The notes under the pieces are model-generated. The model saw only the letters and a program-made list of their open reading frames with translations, was not told where the DNA came from and searched no databases. A DNA stretch of 64,000 bases, taken from assembly GCA_902546095.1 (NCBI GenBank), contig CACCIQ010000001.1, forward strand, positions 62,455 to 126,454, in the 5' to 3' direction. This DNA comes from an uncultured Bacteroidota bacterium. Lineage in GTDB: Bacteria; Bacteroidota; Bacteroidia; Flavobacteriales; Flavobacteriaceae. A program made the translations under genes and the position numbers. Position 1 is the first letter of the stretch. Each line of letters starts with the position of its first letter. Positions 1-8,485 of this stretch are shown here, piece after piece.

Positions 1-565
1 CAGGCTTCATTAATGCATATAAATAATCCACTCCTAACTTTTTATCAGCATCAATCCAAAATTTTTGATTTGCTAAAAATGCTTGTTCACCGGCATCGGT
101 TAAATCATAAAAAACAACTCTTCTATACTTGTATTGCTTTTTTTCGTCTGTCGACATCGCAAAGTATGGAGCCATATTACTATATTCAGGAAGCAATTCA
201 AATAATCTTGCACCTTTGAAATCTGTTGCAGCTTGCATTGCCATAAACTTCTCTTGAATACCTTCAACAACACTCAACTTCTGAAAGATTTGAGCTCCCA
301 GCTCCTCTGAAGCATTGTCTTCATCTACCCACTGTTGTAGGCTTTCATAAGTTCTTACAAAAAGATGTGTGTTAGATAATTCTTTTTGAAATGTGACCAT
401 ATTTAAATCTTCACCAACAATCTCTTTTGTTGTAGACATCCACAAGTCAAGCATCTCCATGGTATCACTTTGATTTTCAGATTCAAGCTCACCAATAAAG
501 AAGTATTGAGAAAAGGAAATTGTAGTAGAGAAAAAAAGTATCAATGTGTATGTAAATTTTTTCAT
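1..565 (-). CDS. Secreted hypothetical protein, partial (C-terminus beyond window)
   Basis: The reverse strand reads openly from an ATG at 565 to the window edge with no stop, giving 188 codons. The product begins with a clear signal peptide (MKKFTYTLILFFSTTISFSQ), so it is exported. The rest is acidic, mostly helical-looking and rich in Glu, Gln, Met and aromatic residues, with no catalytic motif I recognise. The same-length stretch on the other strand has only a 68-codon shadow. It is separated from the next gene by about 150 bases that should hold its promoter. I do not recognise the family; exported location is the only supported statement. Confidence 0.75.
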   Translation of the reverse strand, partial: MKKFTYTLILFFSTTISFSQYFFIGELESENQSDTMEMLDLWMSTTKEIVGEDLNMVTFQKELSNTHLFVRTYESLQQWVDEDNASEELGAQIFQKLSVVEGIQEKFMAMQAATDFKGARLFELLPEYSNMAPYFAMSTDEKKQYKYRRVVFYDLTDAGEQAFLANQKFWIDADKKLGVDYLYALMKP

Positions 566-713
566 ATTAACAGTTTTTGTAAAATTAATTTTTTTCAGAT
601 TTAAGTATATTACCTAATCATTAAGAAGTTCATAATTTTAAAAAATTTTCAAAAACATCAATAATATGTTATAATATTTTTAAAAAATTGATATTAAAAT
701 TATCATATCATAA

Positions 714-1187
714 TTATTCATATCCTACAGCTAGGAATTCTGCTACACAAACAGGTTTGTTTTGACCTTTCTGTTCAAATGTAATAGACATTTTATATTT
801 GACGGACTCAGCACTGATTTCTGCATCAACAAGTGAAATTAACGCTCTAATATACCCTCCAGAAAAAGTTGGGCTCATAAATCTAACCCTATCTAAACCA
901 TAGTTTACACCCATTTTTACACTTTTAATATTGAAGGTTTCATAAATAAATTTTATAGATAATGATAATATAAAAAAACCGTGAGCTACAGTTGTTTTAT
1001 AGGGTGAATATTTCTTTGATTTTTCAATATCAATATGAATCCACTGTTGGTCATGTGTTAATTTTGCAAACGCATTAATATCATCTTGAGTAATTTGGAA
1101 CCAATCAGTAATTCCAATTTCTTTTCCAATATATTTTTCTAAATCTTTGATATTATTAAGCTCCGTTTTTAATTTTTTATTATCCAT
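714..1187 (-). CDS. MaoC-like (R)-specific enoyl-CoA hydratase
   Basis: A 157-residue single hot-dog-fold protein of the MaoC/R-hydratase family, expected to add water to trans-2-enoyl-CoA in the cytoplasm. The hydratase signature is visible at residues 40-53 (FAKLTHDQQWIHID), with the catalytic Asp46 and His51 in place, followed by the AHGFF segment at 68-72 that lines the acyl pocket. Length is usual for a stand-alone MaoC domain. It diverges from the acyl-CoA synthetase gene across 61 bases, so the two probably share a regulatory region and belong to the same acyl-CoA pathway. A thioesterase-like role is less likely because the D/H pair is intact. Confidence 0.85.
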   Translation of the reverse strand: MDNKKLKTELNNIKDLEKYIGKEIGITDWFQITQDDINAFAKLTHDQQWIHIDIEKSKKYSPYKTTVAHGFFILSLSIKFIYETFNIKSVKMGVNYGLDRVRFMSPTFSGGYIRALISLVDAEISAESVKYKMSITFEQKGQNKPVCVAEFLAVGYE

Positions 1188-1248
1188 TTGTAAAGAATTA
1201 ATTTGATATTAATATAGTCATTTAATGTATTTTTTTTAAATTGTCAAC

Positions 1249-2922
1249 ATGACTAACAAACATTTTGATTTTCCATTCTATGAATGTGAATCTAAACTTA
1301 AAAACGAGCCTTTTTTAAGACAGCCTGTTGGAGACAAATGGAAAGAATATACATGGGGAGAAGCTGGATTAACAGCAAGAAAACTAGCTACTGGACTAAA
1401 AAGTCTAGGACTCAAAGAGAAAAGCCATGTTGGTTTAGTTTCAAAAAATTGTAGTGAATGGATTATTGCTGATCTTGCAATAACCATGGCAGGATTTATT
1501 TCAGTTCCATTTTTTCCTACTCTCAAATCTCATGAAATGAAGCATCTAATCAAATTTGGTGATGTTGAAGCTTTATTTGTAGGGAAATTGGAGAATAATT
1601 GGGATGAAATGAAAAAGGGAATTGACACTGATAACCTACCCATAATTGCATTTCCACATTACGAGGGTAATTCTAAAGTTGAAGAAGGTTATCAGTGGGA
1701 AGAATTTATTAATAAGTTTGAACCCCAAACTGAGAATTATTATCCTTTAAAAGAGGATGTTTGGACTATAATTTTTACCTCTGGAACAACTGGTGACTCA
1801 AAAGGTGCTGTTATCAAGTATGAATCACTCATGAATACAAAAGAAATTCATGAAGCCTATAATCCACTTGGTGTTAGTACATTTGGTGATAATAGGTTTA
1901 TTTCATATTTACCACTTAATCATATTTTTGAGAGAATTTGTATAGAATGGTCATGTCTTCGATATGGTGGAAACATAAACTTTGTAGAATCCTTGGATAC
2001 ATTTGGAAAAAACTTGGCTGAAGTTCAGCCAACAACTTTTCAGGGTGTCCCCAGGATTTATACAAAATTTAAAGAAAAGGTACTTGAAAAGATGTCACAG
2101 AAAAAGCTTAATATTCTTTTGAAGATTCCAATAATTTCGTCAATAATAAAGAAAAAATTAAGAGCAGCCTTAGGTTGGTCAAAAGTTAGAGTTATTGTTT
2201 CAGGCGCTGCTGCCATGCCTGTCCCATTACTTGAATGGTATAAAACTATTGGCGTATACATTGTCAATGGCTATGGCATGACCGAAAATTGCTGTGTATG
2301 CACAAATTTAGATCCTTTTCAGCCATTGGGAGTTGGTTCAGTGGGTAAAAAAAGTAGTCCTAGTGTTAAGTTAAAAATTACGGATGAGGGAGAAGTTTGT
2401 ATGTCTGGTCCTTTTTTACTTGATTCTTATTACAAGAATGAAAAAATGACTAATCAGACATTAGTTGATGGTTGGTTACACACAGGAGATATGGGCTATA
2501 TTGATGAAGATGGTTTTTTATATATTACTGGAAGGGTAAAAGATATTTTTAAAACTAGCAAAGGAAAATATATTGAACCTAGCATTTTAGAATCATATTT
2601 CGGGAAAGTAACAGAGTTTCAACAGCTTTGCATAGTCGGTCTCGGACTAGATCAACCAATTTTACTTGCAGTTCCAACTGAAATTGCAAAAAATGATAAA
2701 AATGCAGTCAATAAAAAACTTTCTGAACTACTTAAAGAAGTAAATTCAGATTTAGATGGTTATAAAAAAATCAAAAAAATTGTAATGGTTAAAGATGAAT
2801 GGCTTCCTGATAATGGATTGGCAACACCGACTTTAAAAATAAAAAGAGCAAAAATAGATGAGAGATTTTCTCAGAGCTATAATGATTGGTATTCATCAGA
2901 AAATGATATAATCTGGGAATAA
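1249..2922 (+). CDS. AMP-dependent acyl-CoA synthetase (long-chain type)
   Basis: This 557-residue adenylate-forming enzyme should activate a free carboxylic acid to its acyl-CoA via an acyl-AMP. The P-loop-like motif lies at residues 174-190 (IIFTSGTTGDSKGA), a YGMTE motif around 338-342, and a GWLHTGDMGYID motif followed by GRVKDIFKTSKGKYIEP in the hinge and C-terminal domain. The overall pattern is closest to long-chain or very-long-chain fatty acid synthetases (FadD15/ACSBG type), but the substrate cannot be read from the sequence. It is divergent to the MaoC gene and lies 124 bases before a TonB-dependent receptor, suggesting that the receptor imports the acid or its precursor. Confidence 0.88.
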   Translation: MTNKHFDFPFYECESKLKNEPFLRQPVGDKWKEYTWGEAGLTARKLATGLKSLGLKEKSHVGLVSKNCSEWIIADLAITMAGFISVPFFPTLKSHEMKHLIKFGDVEALFVGKLENNWDEMKKGIDTDNLPIIAFPHYEGNSKVEEGYQWEEFINKFEPQTENYYPLKEDVWTIIFTSGTTGDSKGAVIKYESLMNTKEIHEAYNPLGVSTFGDNRFISYLPLNHIFERICIEWSCLRYGGNINFVESLDTFGKNLAEVQPTTFQGVPRIYTKFKEKVLEKMSQKKLNILLKIPIISSIIKKKLRAALGWSKVRVIVSGAAAMPVPLLEWYKTIGVYIVNGYGMTENCCVCTNLDPFQPLGVGSVGKKSSPSVKLKITDEGEVCMSGPFLLDSYYKNEKMTNQTLVDGWLHTGDMGYIDEDGFLYITGRVKDIFKTSKGKYIEPSILESYFGKVTEFQQLCIVGLGLDQPILLAVPTEIAKNDKNAVNKKLSELLKEVNSDLDGYKKIKKIVMVKDEWLPDNGLATPTLKIKRAKIDERFSQSYNDWYSSENDIIWE

Positions 2923-2969
2923 AATATAGTCACTTCCAATAATCAGGTTTACAATTTCCAATTTTTGTG

Positions 2970-2977
2970 TAAATTTG
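2970..2977 (+). promoter_or_regulatory. Candidate Bacteroidota -7 box (TAAATTTG)
   Basis: TAAATTTG matches the TAnnTTTG consensus of the Bacteroidota primary sigma factor. It lies about 70 bases before the TonB receptor start at 3047 and after the synthetase stop at 2922. No convincing TTG -33 box is visible at the usual spacing, so this is a moderate call. Confidence 0.4.
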
Positions 2978-3046
2978 CAGAAAACAAGATTAGAATTGAA
3001 AATATTCTTAAATTAGACCAAGAAAATAATTAACAAACTATATATT

Positions 3047-5539
3047 ATGAAACTTAAATTCTATTTATCAAGCTTTCTTTTTATTCTATCGGGTATTTTA
3101 TTTGTAAATGCTCAGGAAAAAGGAGAGATGGTTTTTTCTGCATCTAAAAAAACTGAAAAAGCTGTGGATGCTCCTTCATCTACAACAGTGATTGATGCAA
3201 AAACAATCGAAAATAGACCTACCACAAATGTTACTCAACTGCTCGATAATGTTGTTGGGCTTACATTAGACAGACAAGGTGCAAATAGATATAACGTAAC
3301 TCTAAGGGATGGTGCAAGTGTTTTTAATACAACATCAGTAGTGCTTTTGGATGGTAGACAAATTTCTACCTTTGGGCTACAAGTATTTGATGCTGCAAAC
3401 ACAAATCTCTCTGGACTTGACCTGGAAAAAATTGAAGTTGTTCGAGGTTCGGGGTCATCTGCATATGGTGCCTACACAAATTCAGGTGTTATTCACTTTA
3501 TGTCAAAAGATCCTTTTAAACATCCAGGAACATCGATAGAAATATCTTCTGGTGGCCTTGCAAACCAGGAATCTATGCTTGGTAAAGGAAACTGGGATAT
3601 TTTTCAAGCTTCTTTAAGACATGCCGCTGCAAATGATAGTGGTACGTTTGGATATAAAATTAATGCAAGATATAGTGAAAATGGAGAGTATGAAATTGAT
3701 GAAGCAACAGCTTTACAGACCGGAGGCCAATTATTAGAAAAAGCAAATGGTTATAATGTAGATGCTACACTATACTTCAGACCATCATCTGGCTTAGAAA
3801 TTACTGCTCAAGCTGGTATTTCAGCGAGAGAGGGTCTTTCCTGGAGTGAATTTTATGCAGAAGCATTTGAAAATAATGAAAATAATTTCTTAAATCTTAA
3901 GATGAAAACCGGTAATCTGACTGCACAATACTCTGTTAGTAAGAGTGAATCACCATTTGATACTGCTGATCAAGGTTATTACTACAGAACAACTCAAACA
4001 AATACATTTAAAAATACTAATGATATTACTGAGAGTCAAGCTCAAATTCAGTATGAATTAAATCTTGGAAACACAGATTTAAGTGTTGGATTAGACCATA
4101 AACTTTCATCATTTAATACTAACTGGAATTCACAAGCATCAACCCCTGAAGAATTGACTGCTGGTGGATTATTTGGTAGAAATGATGGTTCTGAGTTAAG
4201 AGTGTACGGTACTTATTTTCAAACTAACACTTCTATTTCTGACAATGTAAAATTAATACTTGGAGGTAGATATGACCAGTATACAAACATAAATGAAGGT
4301 GCTTTTGCTCCAAAAGCGTCTTTAATATTCAATCCAAGCGCAAACAGTTCTATTAGATTAACAGCCAGCCAAGCAACAACTAGTAGTAATGCGCAAACGA
4401 TGTTTGCGGATCATTTAGGTTTTAGTTGGGGCTTACCATCTGCAATTATGGGTAATGCTACTCAACAAACCTTTAACAACCCATATGTAACTTGGGCAAT
4501 TCCAGGAATTGAACAAATTCAGGCTGCTAACCCTGTATTCTATCAAGGACTTGGATTGGATTTATTTTCTATTTATTTAGGATTACTTCCACAAATGATT
4601 CCAGCATTATCTCAGTCAGTAGTTGGACTTTATATAAATGTACCATCTTTTTTGCAAAATCCTATTGTGTGGAATTCGGTTGTAGCTAACAGTTTTATCA
4701 TTCCTGTTGATCTTGTTGGTAATAACACTAATCTTGAACCATCTGATGTTGCATCAATTGGAACAGAGACTACCTATGAAATTGGTTATAAAGTTCAATC
4801 AGATAAGTTTACAGCTAGTATTGATATTTACAGACAAACCAAAGAAAATTTTTCAGCACTACAAATAATAAGTCCGTTTGCTCAATTACCACTTGATGCA
4901 GCAGGGGATATAGCTGATGCTCTTGGTTTTACATTTGGAAGAGCACTTGGTGGCTCTTTACTTGCAAGGGCATTAGGTCAAATAATGGGTGCTGGATTTG
5001 CGACAGGATATACTGCACTAACAACAGCTCCTACAGGAATAGTTAATACAGATCAATCTTTTGCAAGAGGACCAATTAACCTTGGATACAAAAACTTTGG
5101 TAAGATCGAATTTTACGGTGCTGATATATCAACTGAGTATGCAGCAACTGAAAATATTTCATTATTTGCAAATTATTCATGGTTATCTCAAAACTTTTTT
5201 GAAAAAGAGGATGTAGGAGAAGGTGAAACAGGAGGTGCTACGTATAATCTAAACACTCCAAAACACCGAGTAAAAGCAGGAATAAGCTATTACCCATCCA
5301 AAGGCTTCTCTGGTGGATTATCAATGAGATATCAAAATTCATTTACAGCAAACCAAGGATTCTATAGTGGATTCGTACCAAAAAGAACTGTATGGGATGC
5401 TCATTTTGGATATAAGTTTAGTCAAAAAACTCAGCTTGGAGTAAACGTAAGTAATTTACTTGATAAAAAATATAGAGTTTATAACGGTATGCCTGAGATT
5501 GGAACATCTGCTGTTGCGTCTTTAAAGTATCAGTTCTAA
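3047..5539 (+). CDS. TonB-dependent outer membrane receptor (plug and barrel)
   Basis: An 830-residue outer membrane transporter. It has an N-terminal signal peptide (residues 1-22, ending VNAQ), a plug domain from about 40 to 155 with the typical VVLLDGRQIS and IEVVRGSGSSAYGAYTNSG elements, and a long beta-barrel ending in an aromatic residue (KYQF). Two internal segments, about 510-565 and 625-665, are unusually hydrophobic for a receptor barrel and may be loops contacting a hydrophobic ligand. No carboxypeptidase-like SusC N-terminal domain and no SusD partner are present, so it is not a SusCD glycan system. Its position between an acyl-CoA synthetase and an acyl-CoA carboxyltransferase points to a lipid, terpenoid or other hydrophobic acid; that is inference. 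Confidence 0.9.
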   Translation: MKLKFYLSSFLFILSGILFVNAQEKGEMVFSASKKTEKAVDAPSSTTVIDAKTIENRPTTNVTQLLDNVVGLTLDRQGANRYNVTLRDGASVFNTTSVVLLDGRQISTFGLQVFDAANTNLSGLDLEKIEVVRGSGSSAYGAYTNSGVIHFMSKDPFKHPGTSIEISSGGLANQESMLGKGNWDIFQASLRHAAANDSGTFGYKINARYSENGEYEIDEATALQTGGQLLEKANGYNVDATLYFRPSSGLEITAQAGISAREGLSWSEFYAEAFENNENNFLNLKMKTGNLTAQYSVSKSESPFDTADQGYYYRTTQTNTFKNTNDITESQAQIQYELNLGNTDLSVGLDHKLSSFNTNWNSQASTPEELTAGGLFGRNDGSELRVYGTYFQTNTSISDNVKLILGGRYDQYTNINEGAFAPKASLIFNPSANSSIRLTASQATTSSNAQTMFADHLGFSWGLPSAIMGNATQQTFNNPYVTWAIPGIEQIQAANPVFYQGLGLDLFSIYLGLLPQMIPALSQSVVGLYINVPSFLQNPIVWNSVVANSFIIPVDLVGNNTNLEPSDVASIGTETTYEIGYKVQSDKFTASIDIYRQTKENFSALQIISPFAQLPLDAAGDIADALGFTFGRALGGSLLARALGQIMGAGFATGYTALTTAPTGIVNTDQSFARGPINLGYKNFGKIEFYGADISTEYAATENISLFANYSWLSQNFFEKEDVGEGETGGATYNLNTPKHRVKAGISYYPSKGFSGGLSMRYQNSFTANQGFYSGFVPKRTVWDAHFGYKFSQKTQLGVNVSNLLDKKYRVYNGMPEIGTSAVASLKYQF

Positions 5540-5590
5540 AACTCCAAAATTATTTGTTATCAATTAATAATTGCATAACATAAGTAAATT

Positions 5591-5624
5591 AAAGAAAGAG
5601 CAACAGCAGTTGCTCTTTCTTTTA
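5591..5624 (+). terminator. Strong hairpin between the receptor and carboxyltransferase genes
   Basis: A perfect 14-base-pair stem (5591-5604 with 5609-5622, loop AGCA) whose 3' arm ends in a T-rich stretch has the form of an intrinsic terminator for the receptor gene. The next gene starts only 20 bases later, leaving almost no room for an independent promoter, so it may act as a partial terminator or attenuator. Confidence 0.85.
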
Positions 5625-5643
5625 TTATAAAGGGTATTAATTA

Positions 5644-7242
5644 ATGACAGTTTTTAAATCTTCGATTAATAATAAGAGTGCTTCTTTTAAGACAAATAAA
5701 AGAGGAATGAATGAACTTGTAAAAGAACTAAATTCATATTTAAAGTTAAGCAAGATTCAAGGAAGTGAATTTGCATTAAAGAAAGCTAAACAAAATGGAA
5801 AATCATTATCAAGAGACAAGATTACAAAGCTTCTTGATAAAGGCAGTCCATTTATAGAATTGATGTCTTTGGCAGGTCTCAGACATGAAAATGGATTTGG
5901 TCCTGGTGGAACTACAATAACAGGCATTGGTTTAGTTAAAAAAAAACTATGTCTAATTAATGCAAACATAGGCACAAAAAAAGGTGGTGTTGTGGATTAT
6001 GCTACAAGTTTAAAAAATCTAAGATTATGTAAGATTGCCACAGAGAATAAGCTTACAACTATAAATTTAGTTGAAAGTGGAGGTGCAAATCTTCCTGACC
6101 AGGATAGAGTCTTTAATAACTATGGTTCAATGTTTAAAGACATGTCCCAAAGAAGTAAACAAGGCGTATTAAATATTTCTATTGTTTTTGGGAATTCGAC
6201 AGCAGGTGGAGCTTATGTTCCAGGAATGTCAGATTATACTATCATGTTAAAAGATCAAGCAAAAGTATTTTTGGCTGGTCCTCCCCTAGTGAAAATGGCA
6301 ACAAACGAGGATTCAAGCGATGAGGAACTTGGAGGAGCAGTTATGCATAGCAATCTTTCAGGTGTTTCAGATTTTTTAGCAGAAAATGAAAACGAGGCTA
6401 TAAGAATTGCTAGAGACATTGTAGAGTTTAATGTATCAGATAAAATTATTGAAGAAATAGGTGATAAGAATCCTCCTAAATTTGATAAAGATGAAATTTT
6501 AGGAATTATTCCTCAAAATCTAAAAAATCCCTTTGATATTAGGGACTTGATTGTAAGATTTGTTGATAATTCTCAGTTTACAGAGTTCAAAAGCACATAT
6601 GGTGCTACTATGAAATGTGGATGGTCAAAAATTAATGATCATAAAATAGGAATTATTGCTAGTAATGGAGTCATATTTAGTGAATCTGCGAAGAAAGCAA
6701 CGCAGTTTATTCAATTAGCAAATAAAAGTAATACACCGCTCCTATTTATACATAATACGACTGGTTTTATGGTTGGAAAAAGACATGAGCAAAGAGGAAT
6801 CATCAATCACGGAGCTCAACTAATACATGCTGTTGCAGGAAGTGAGGTGCCTCACATTACCCTTCTTGTTGGTAATTCTTTTGGAGCAGGAAATTATGCA
6901 ATGTGTGGAAGGTCTTTTAATCCAAGATTTTTATTTGCTTATCCTAACGTTAAATCTGGGGTAATGGGCGCAGAACAACTTGCGGGGGTGATGGAGATAG
7001 TCAAAATAAATTCTGCTTTAAAACAAAACAAAAAAATTGATAAAAGACAACTAAACAGAGAAAAAAAGAAATTAATAATTGATGCAGAACAAAAAGCTTC
7101 TATATGGCATACGACATCTGAAGTTATGGATGATGGAGTAATTGATCCAAGAGAAACCCGAAACCATCTAAAAGTTTGTTTAGAGGTTATTTATAAAGAA
7201 AAAATTAAAGGTTCTGAATCATATGGGACATTTAGAATGTGA
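5644..7242 (+). CDS. Acyl-CoA carboxylase carboxyltransferase (beta) subunit, methylcrotonyl/geranyl-CoA type
   Basis: A 532-residue biotin-dependent carboxyltransferase with two crotonase-like halves. The N half has SGGANLPDQDRVF (145-157), GNSTAGGAYVPGMSDYTIML (183-202) and GPPLVKMAT followed by an ELGGAVMHS substrate loop. The C half has NTTGFMVGKRHEQRGI (371-386) and GAGNYAMCGRSFNPRFLF (414-431), then MGAEQLAGVM. This is the acyl-CoA carboxylase group that includes methylcrotonyl- and geranyl-CoA carboxylase rather than acetyl-CoA carboxylase AccD. No biotin carboxylase or biotin carrier subunit lies in this window, so a partner must be encoded elsewhere. The gene overlaps the next one by 4 bases. 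Its exact substrate is not determined. Confidence 0.88.
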   Translation: MTVFKSSINNKSASFKTNKRGMNELVKELNSYLKLSKIQGSEFALKKAKQNGKSLSRDKITKLLDKGSPFIELMSLAGLRHENGFGPGGTTITGIGLVKKKLCLINANIGTKKGGVVDYATSLKNLRLCKIATENKLTTINLVESGGANLPDQDRVFNNYGSMFKDMSQRSKQGVLNISIVFGNSTAGGAYVPGMSDYTIMLKDQAKVFLAGPPLVKMATNEDSSDEELGGAVMHSNLSGVSDFLAENENEAIRIARDIVEFNVSDKIIEEIGDKNPPKFDKDEILGIIPQNLKNPFDIRDLIVRFVDNSQFTEFKSTYGATMKCGWSKINDHKIGIIASNGVIFSESAKKATQFIQLANKSNTPLLFIHNTTGFMVGKRHEQRGIINHGAQLIHAVAGSEVPHITLLVGNSFGAGNYAMCGRSFNPRFLFAYPNVKSGVMGAEQLAGVMEIVKINSALKQNKKIDKRQLNREKKKLIIDAEQKASIWHTTSEVMDDGVIDPRETRNHLKVCLEVIYKEKIKGSESYGTFRM

Positions 7243-8018
7243 TTATGTTTTTTGACAAGAAAAAAATTGAAAATTTTGAAACAATTTCTTTTGATCATCT
7301 TATTGTTAAAGTTGAGAACAATCATATTGAAATAATTTTAAATAGAGCTAATAAAAAAAATGCCCTTAACTCAAAAATGATTGAAGAGTTAGCTATGTGT
7401 ACAGATTATGCAAACTCTAATGATTCAATTCGTGCAGTAATTTATAAATCTTTTGGAGATACTTTTTGTGCAGGATTAGATCTAAACGATTTTAAAGAAT
7501 CAGAAAATACAATACAAATTGCAGATATTTTTAACAAATTATATAAACCTAAACTTGTTGTTCTTGAGGGAAATGTATACGCTGGAGGTTTATTAATAGT
7601 AGCATGTGCAAATCATGTAATTTCTAAAAAGGGTTTGAAGTTATCATTACCTGAGGTTAAAAGAGGCTTATTTCCTTTTCAAGTGATGGATTCACTTTTA
7701 AGGATAATGCCAGAAAGAATTGTAATTGATTGGTGTACTAGAGGTAAAACTCTAGATGTTGAATATTGTCAAAAATATAATCTAATCCAAGAGATAGAAG
7801 AATCTGATATTACTGAAAACATAAATAAATGGATTAATCAAATAACCAAAATGTCTCCAAATGCAATTAAATCAGGTCTTACAGCATATGAGGAATTATA
7901 TATTGATGATGAAAAAATTCAAAAACTTAATATAGAATTAAGAAAACTAAAGAACTCCAATGATTTTTTAGAGGGTATAAAAGCCTTCAATGAAAAGAGA
8001 AATCCGAAATGGAAATAA
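7239..8018 (+). CDS. Crotonase-fold enoyl-CoA hydratase/isomerase, one catalytic Glu replaced
   Basis: A 259-residue crotonase-superfamily protein. The first oxyanion-hole segment FCAGLDL (77-83) and the second at AGG (115-117) are present, as is Glu139 in SLPEVKRGLFPF, equivalent to crotonase Glu164. The position equivalent to crotonase Glu144 is Leu119 in my alignment. The start is a GTG at 7239 that overlaps the upstream stop as GTGA; an ATG at 7245 is the alternative. Coupling to the carboxyltransferase suggests it acts on the carboxylated enoyl-CoA, as methylglutaconyl-CoA or isohexenylglutaconyl-CoA hydratases do, but a different reaction is possible given the lost Glu. Confidence 0.85.
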   Translation: MIMFFDKKKIENFETISFDHLIVKVENNHIEIILNRANKKNALNSKMIEELAMCTDYANSNDSIRAVIYKSFGDTFCAGLDLNDFKESENTIQIADIFNKLYKPKLVVLEGNVYAGGLLIVACANHVISKKGLKLSLPEVKRGLFPFQVMDSLLRIMPERIVIDWCTRGKTLDVEYCQKYNLIQEIEESDITENINKWINQITKMSPNAIKSGLTAYEELYIDDEKIQKLNIELRKLKNSNDFLEGIKAFNEKRNPKWK

Positions 8019-8455
8019 ATAATAGAACTGTTCGGTTACTAAGTCAAACTAATAATTTTACTGATGAAAATCTATGGTCATTTTTTGAGGAAAACTTTGA
8101 TCTTAAATTAAAATCTAAACAATTTTTATTAAAAAATAAATTGATTTTATTAGATAATAATATTGTAAAAGCTTTAAAAAATAATAATGTAAAAGAAGGT
8201 GATAAAATCAAGGTAAAAACTATAAGTAAGGTGTTGGAATCAAAAAATGACAATTTTAAAATTGGTGAATACATTCTAGGACCTGGATGTGTTCAAGATT
8301 ACTATATTTCAGATGGAGAAAATTGTGAAAAATTTAACATCGATAAATTCAACTATTCAGAAAATGAGATTTTTAATGGCTTAGAAAATTTTAAAAAAGC
8401 TTTTAAAAAATTAATTGAATTGGAAGATGAAAAAAAAATAATATTAAAACCCTAA
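8009..8455 (+). CDS. Stand-alone GroES-like domain resembling a CurA-type reductase lacking its Rossmann domain
   Basis: A 148-residue protein of uncertain function. Residues 4-115 resemble, by memory alignment, the N-terminal GroES-like domain of CurA/YncB-type medium-chain reductases: NNRTVRLLSQ at the start, TISKVLESKN (71-80), and GEYILG with CVQDYYISDG (87-103). Residues 117-148 (including GLENFKKAFKKLI) resemble the extreme C-terminal segment of the same enzymes. The roughly 190 intervening residues that form the NADPH-binding Rossmann fold are absent, and the conserved DPYMRGRM-like motif is degraded. The frame is intact, overlaps the crotonase gene by 10 bases and sits inside the acyl-CoA cluster. 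It may be a binding or scaffolding domain; a tolerated remnant is possible. Confidence 0.7.
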   Translation: MEINNRTVRLLSQTNNFTDENLWSFFEENFDLKLKSKQFLLKNKLILLDNNIVKALKNNNVKEGDKIKVKTISKVLESKNDNFKIGEYILGPGCVQDYYISDGENCEKFNIDKFNYSENEIFNGLENFKKAFKKLIELEDEKKIILKP

Positions 8456-8485
8456 TTCAAACCAAGTATTTAATAAATTAGTAAT

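Noticed and set aside
13..219. Forward-strand 68-codon open frame at the left edge
   Set aside because: It lies opposite a much longer reverse-strand frame with an ATG at 565 and a clear signal peptide; the forward product has no recognisable features.
5644..8018. Standard leucine-degradation (methylcrotonyl-CoA carboxylase) operon
   Set aside because: The biotin carboxylase, isovaleryl-CoA dehydrogenase and HMG-CoA lyase genes are missing and unrelated genes are inserted, so the specific label is not supported.
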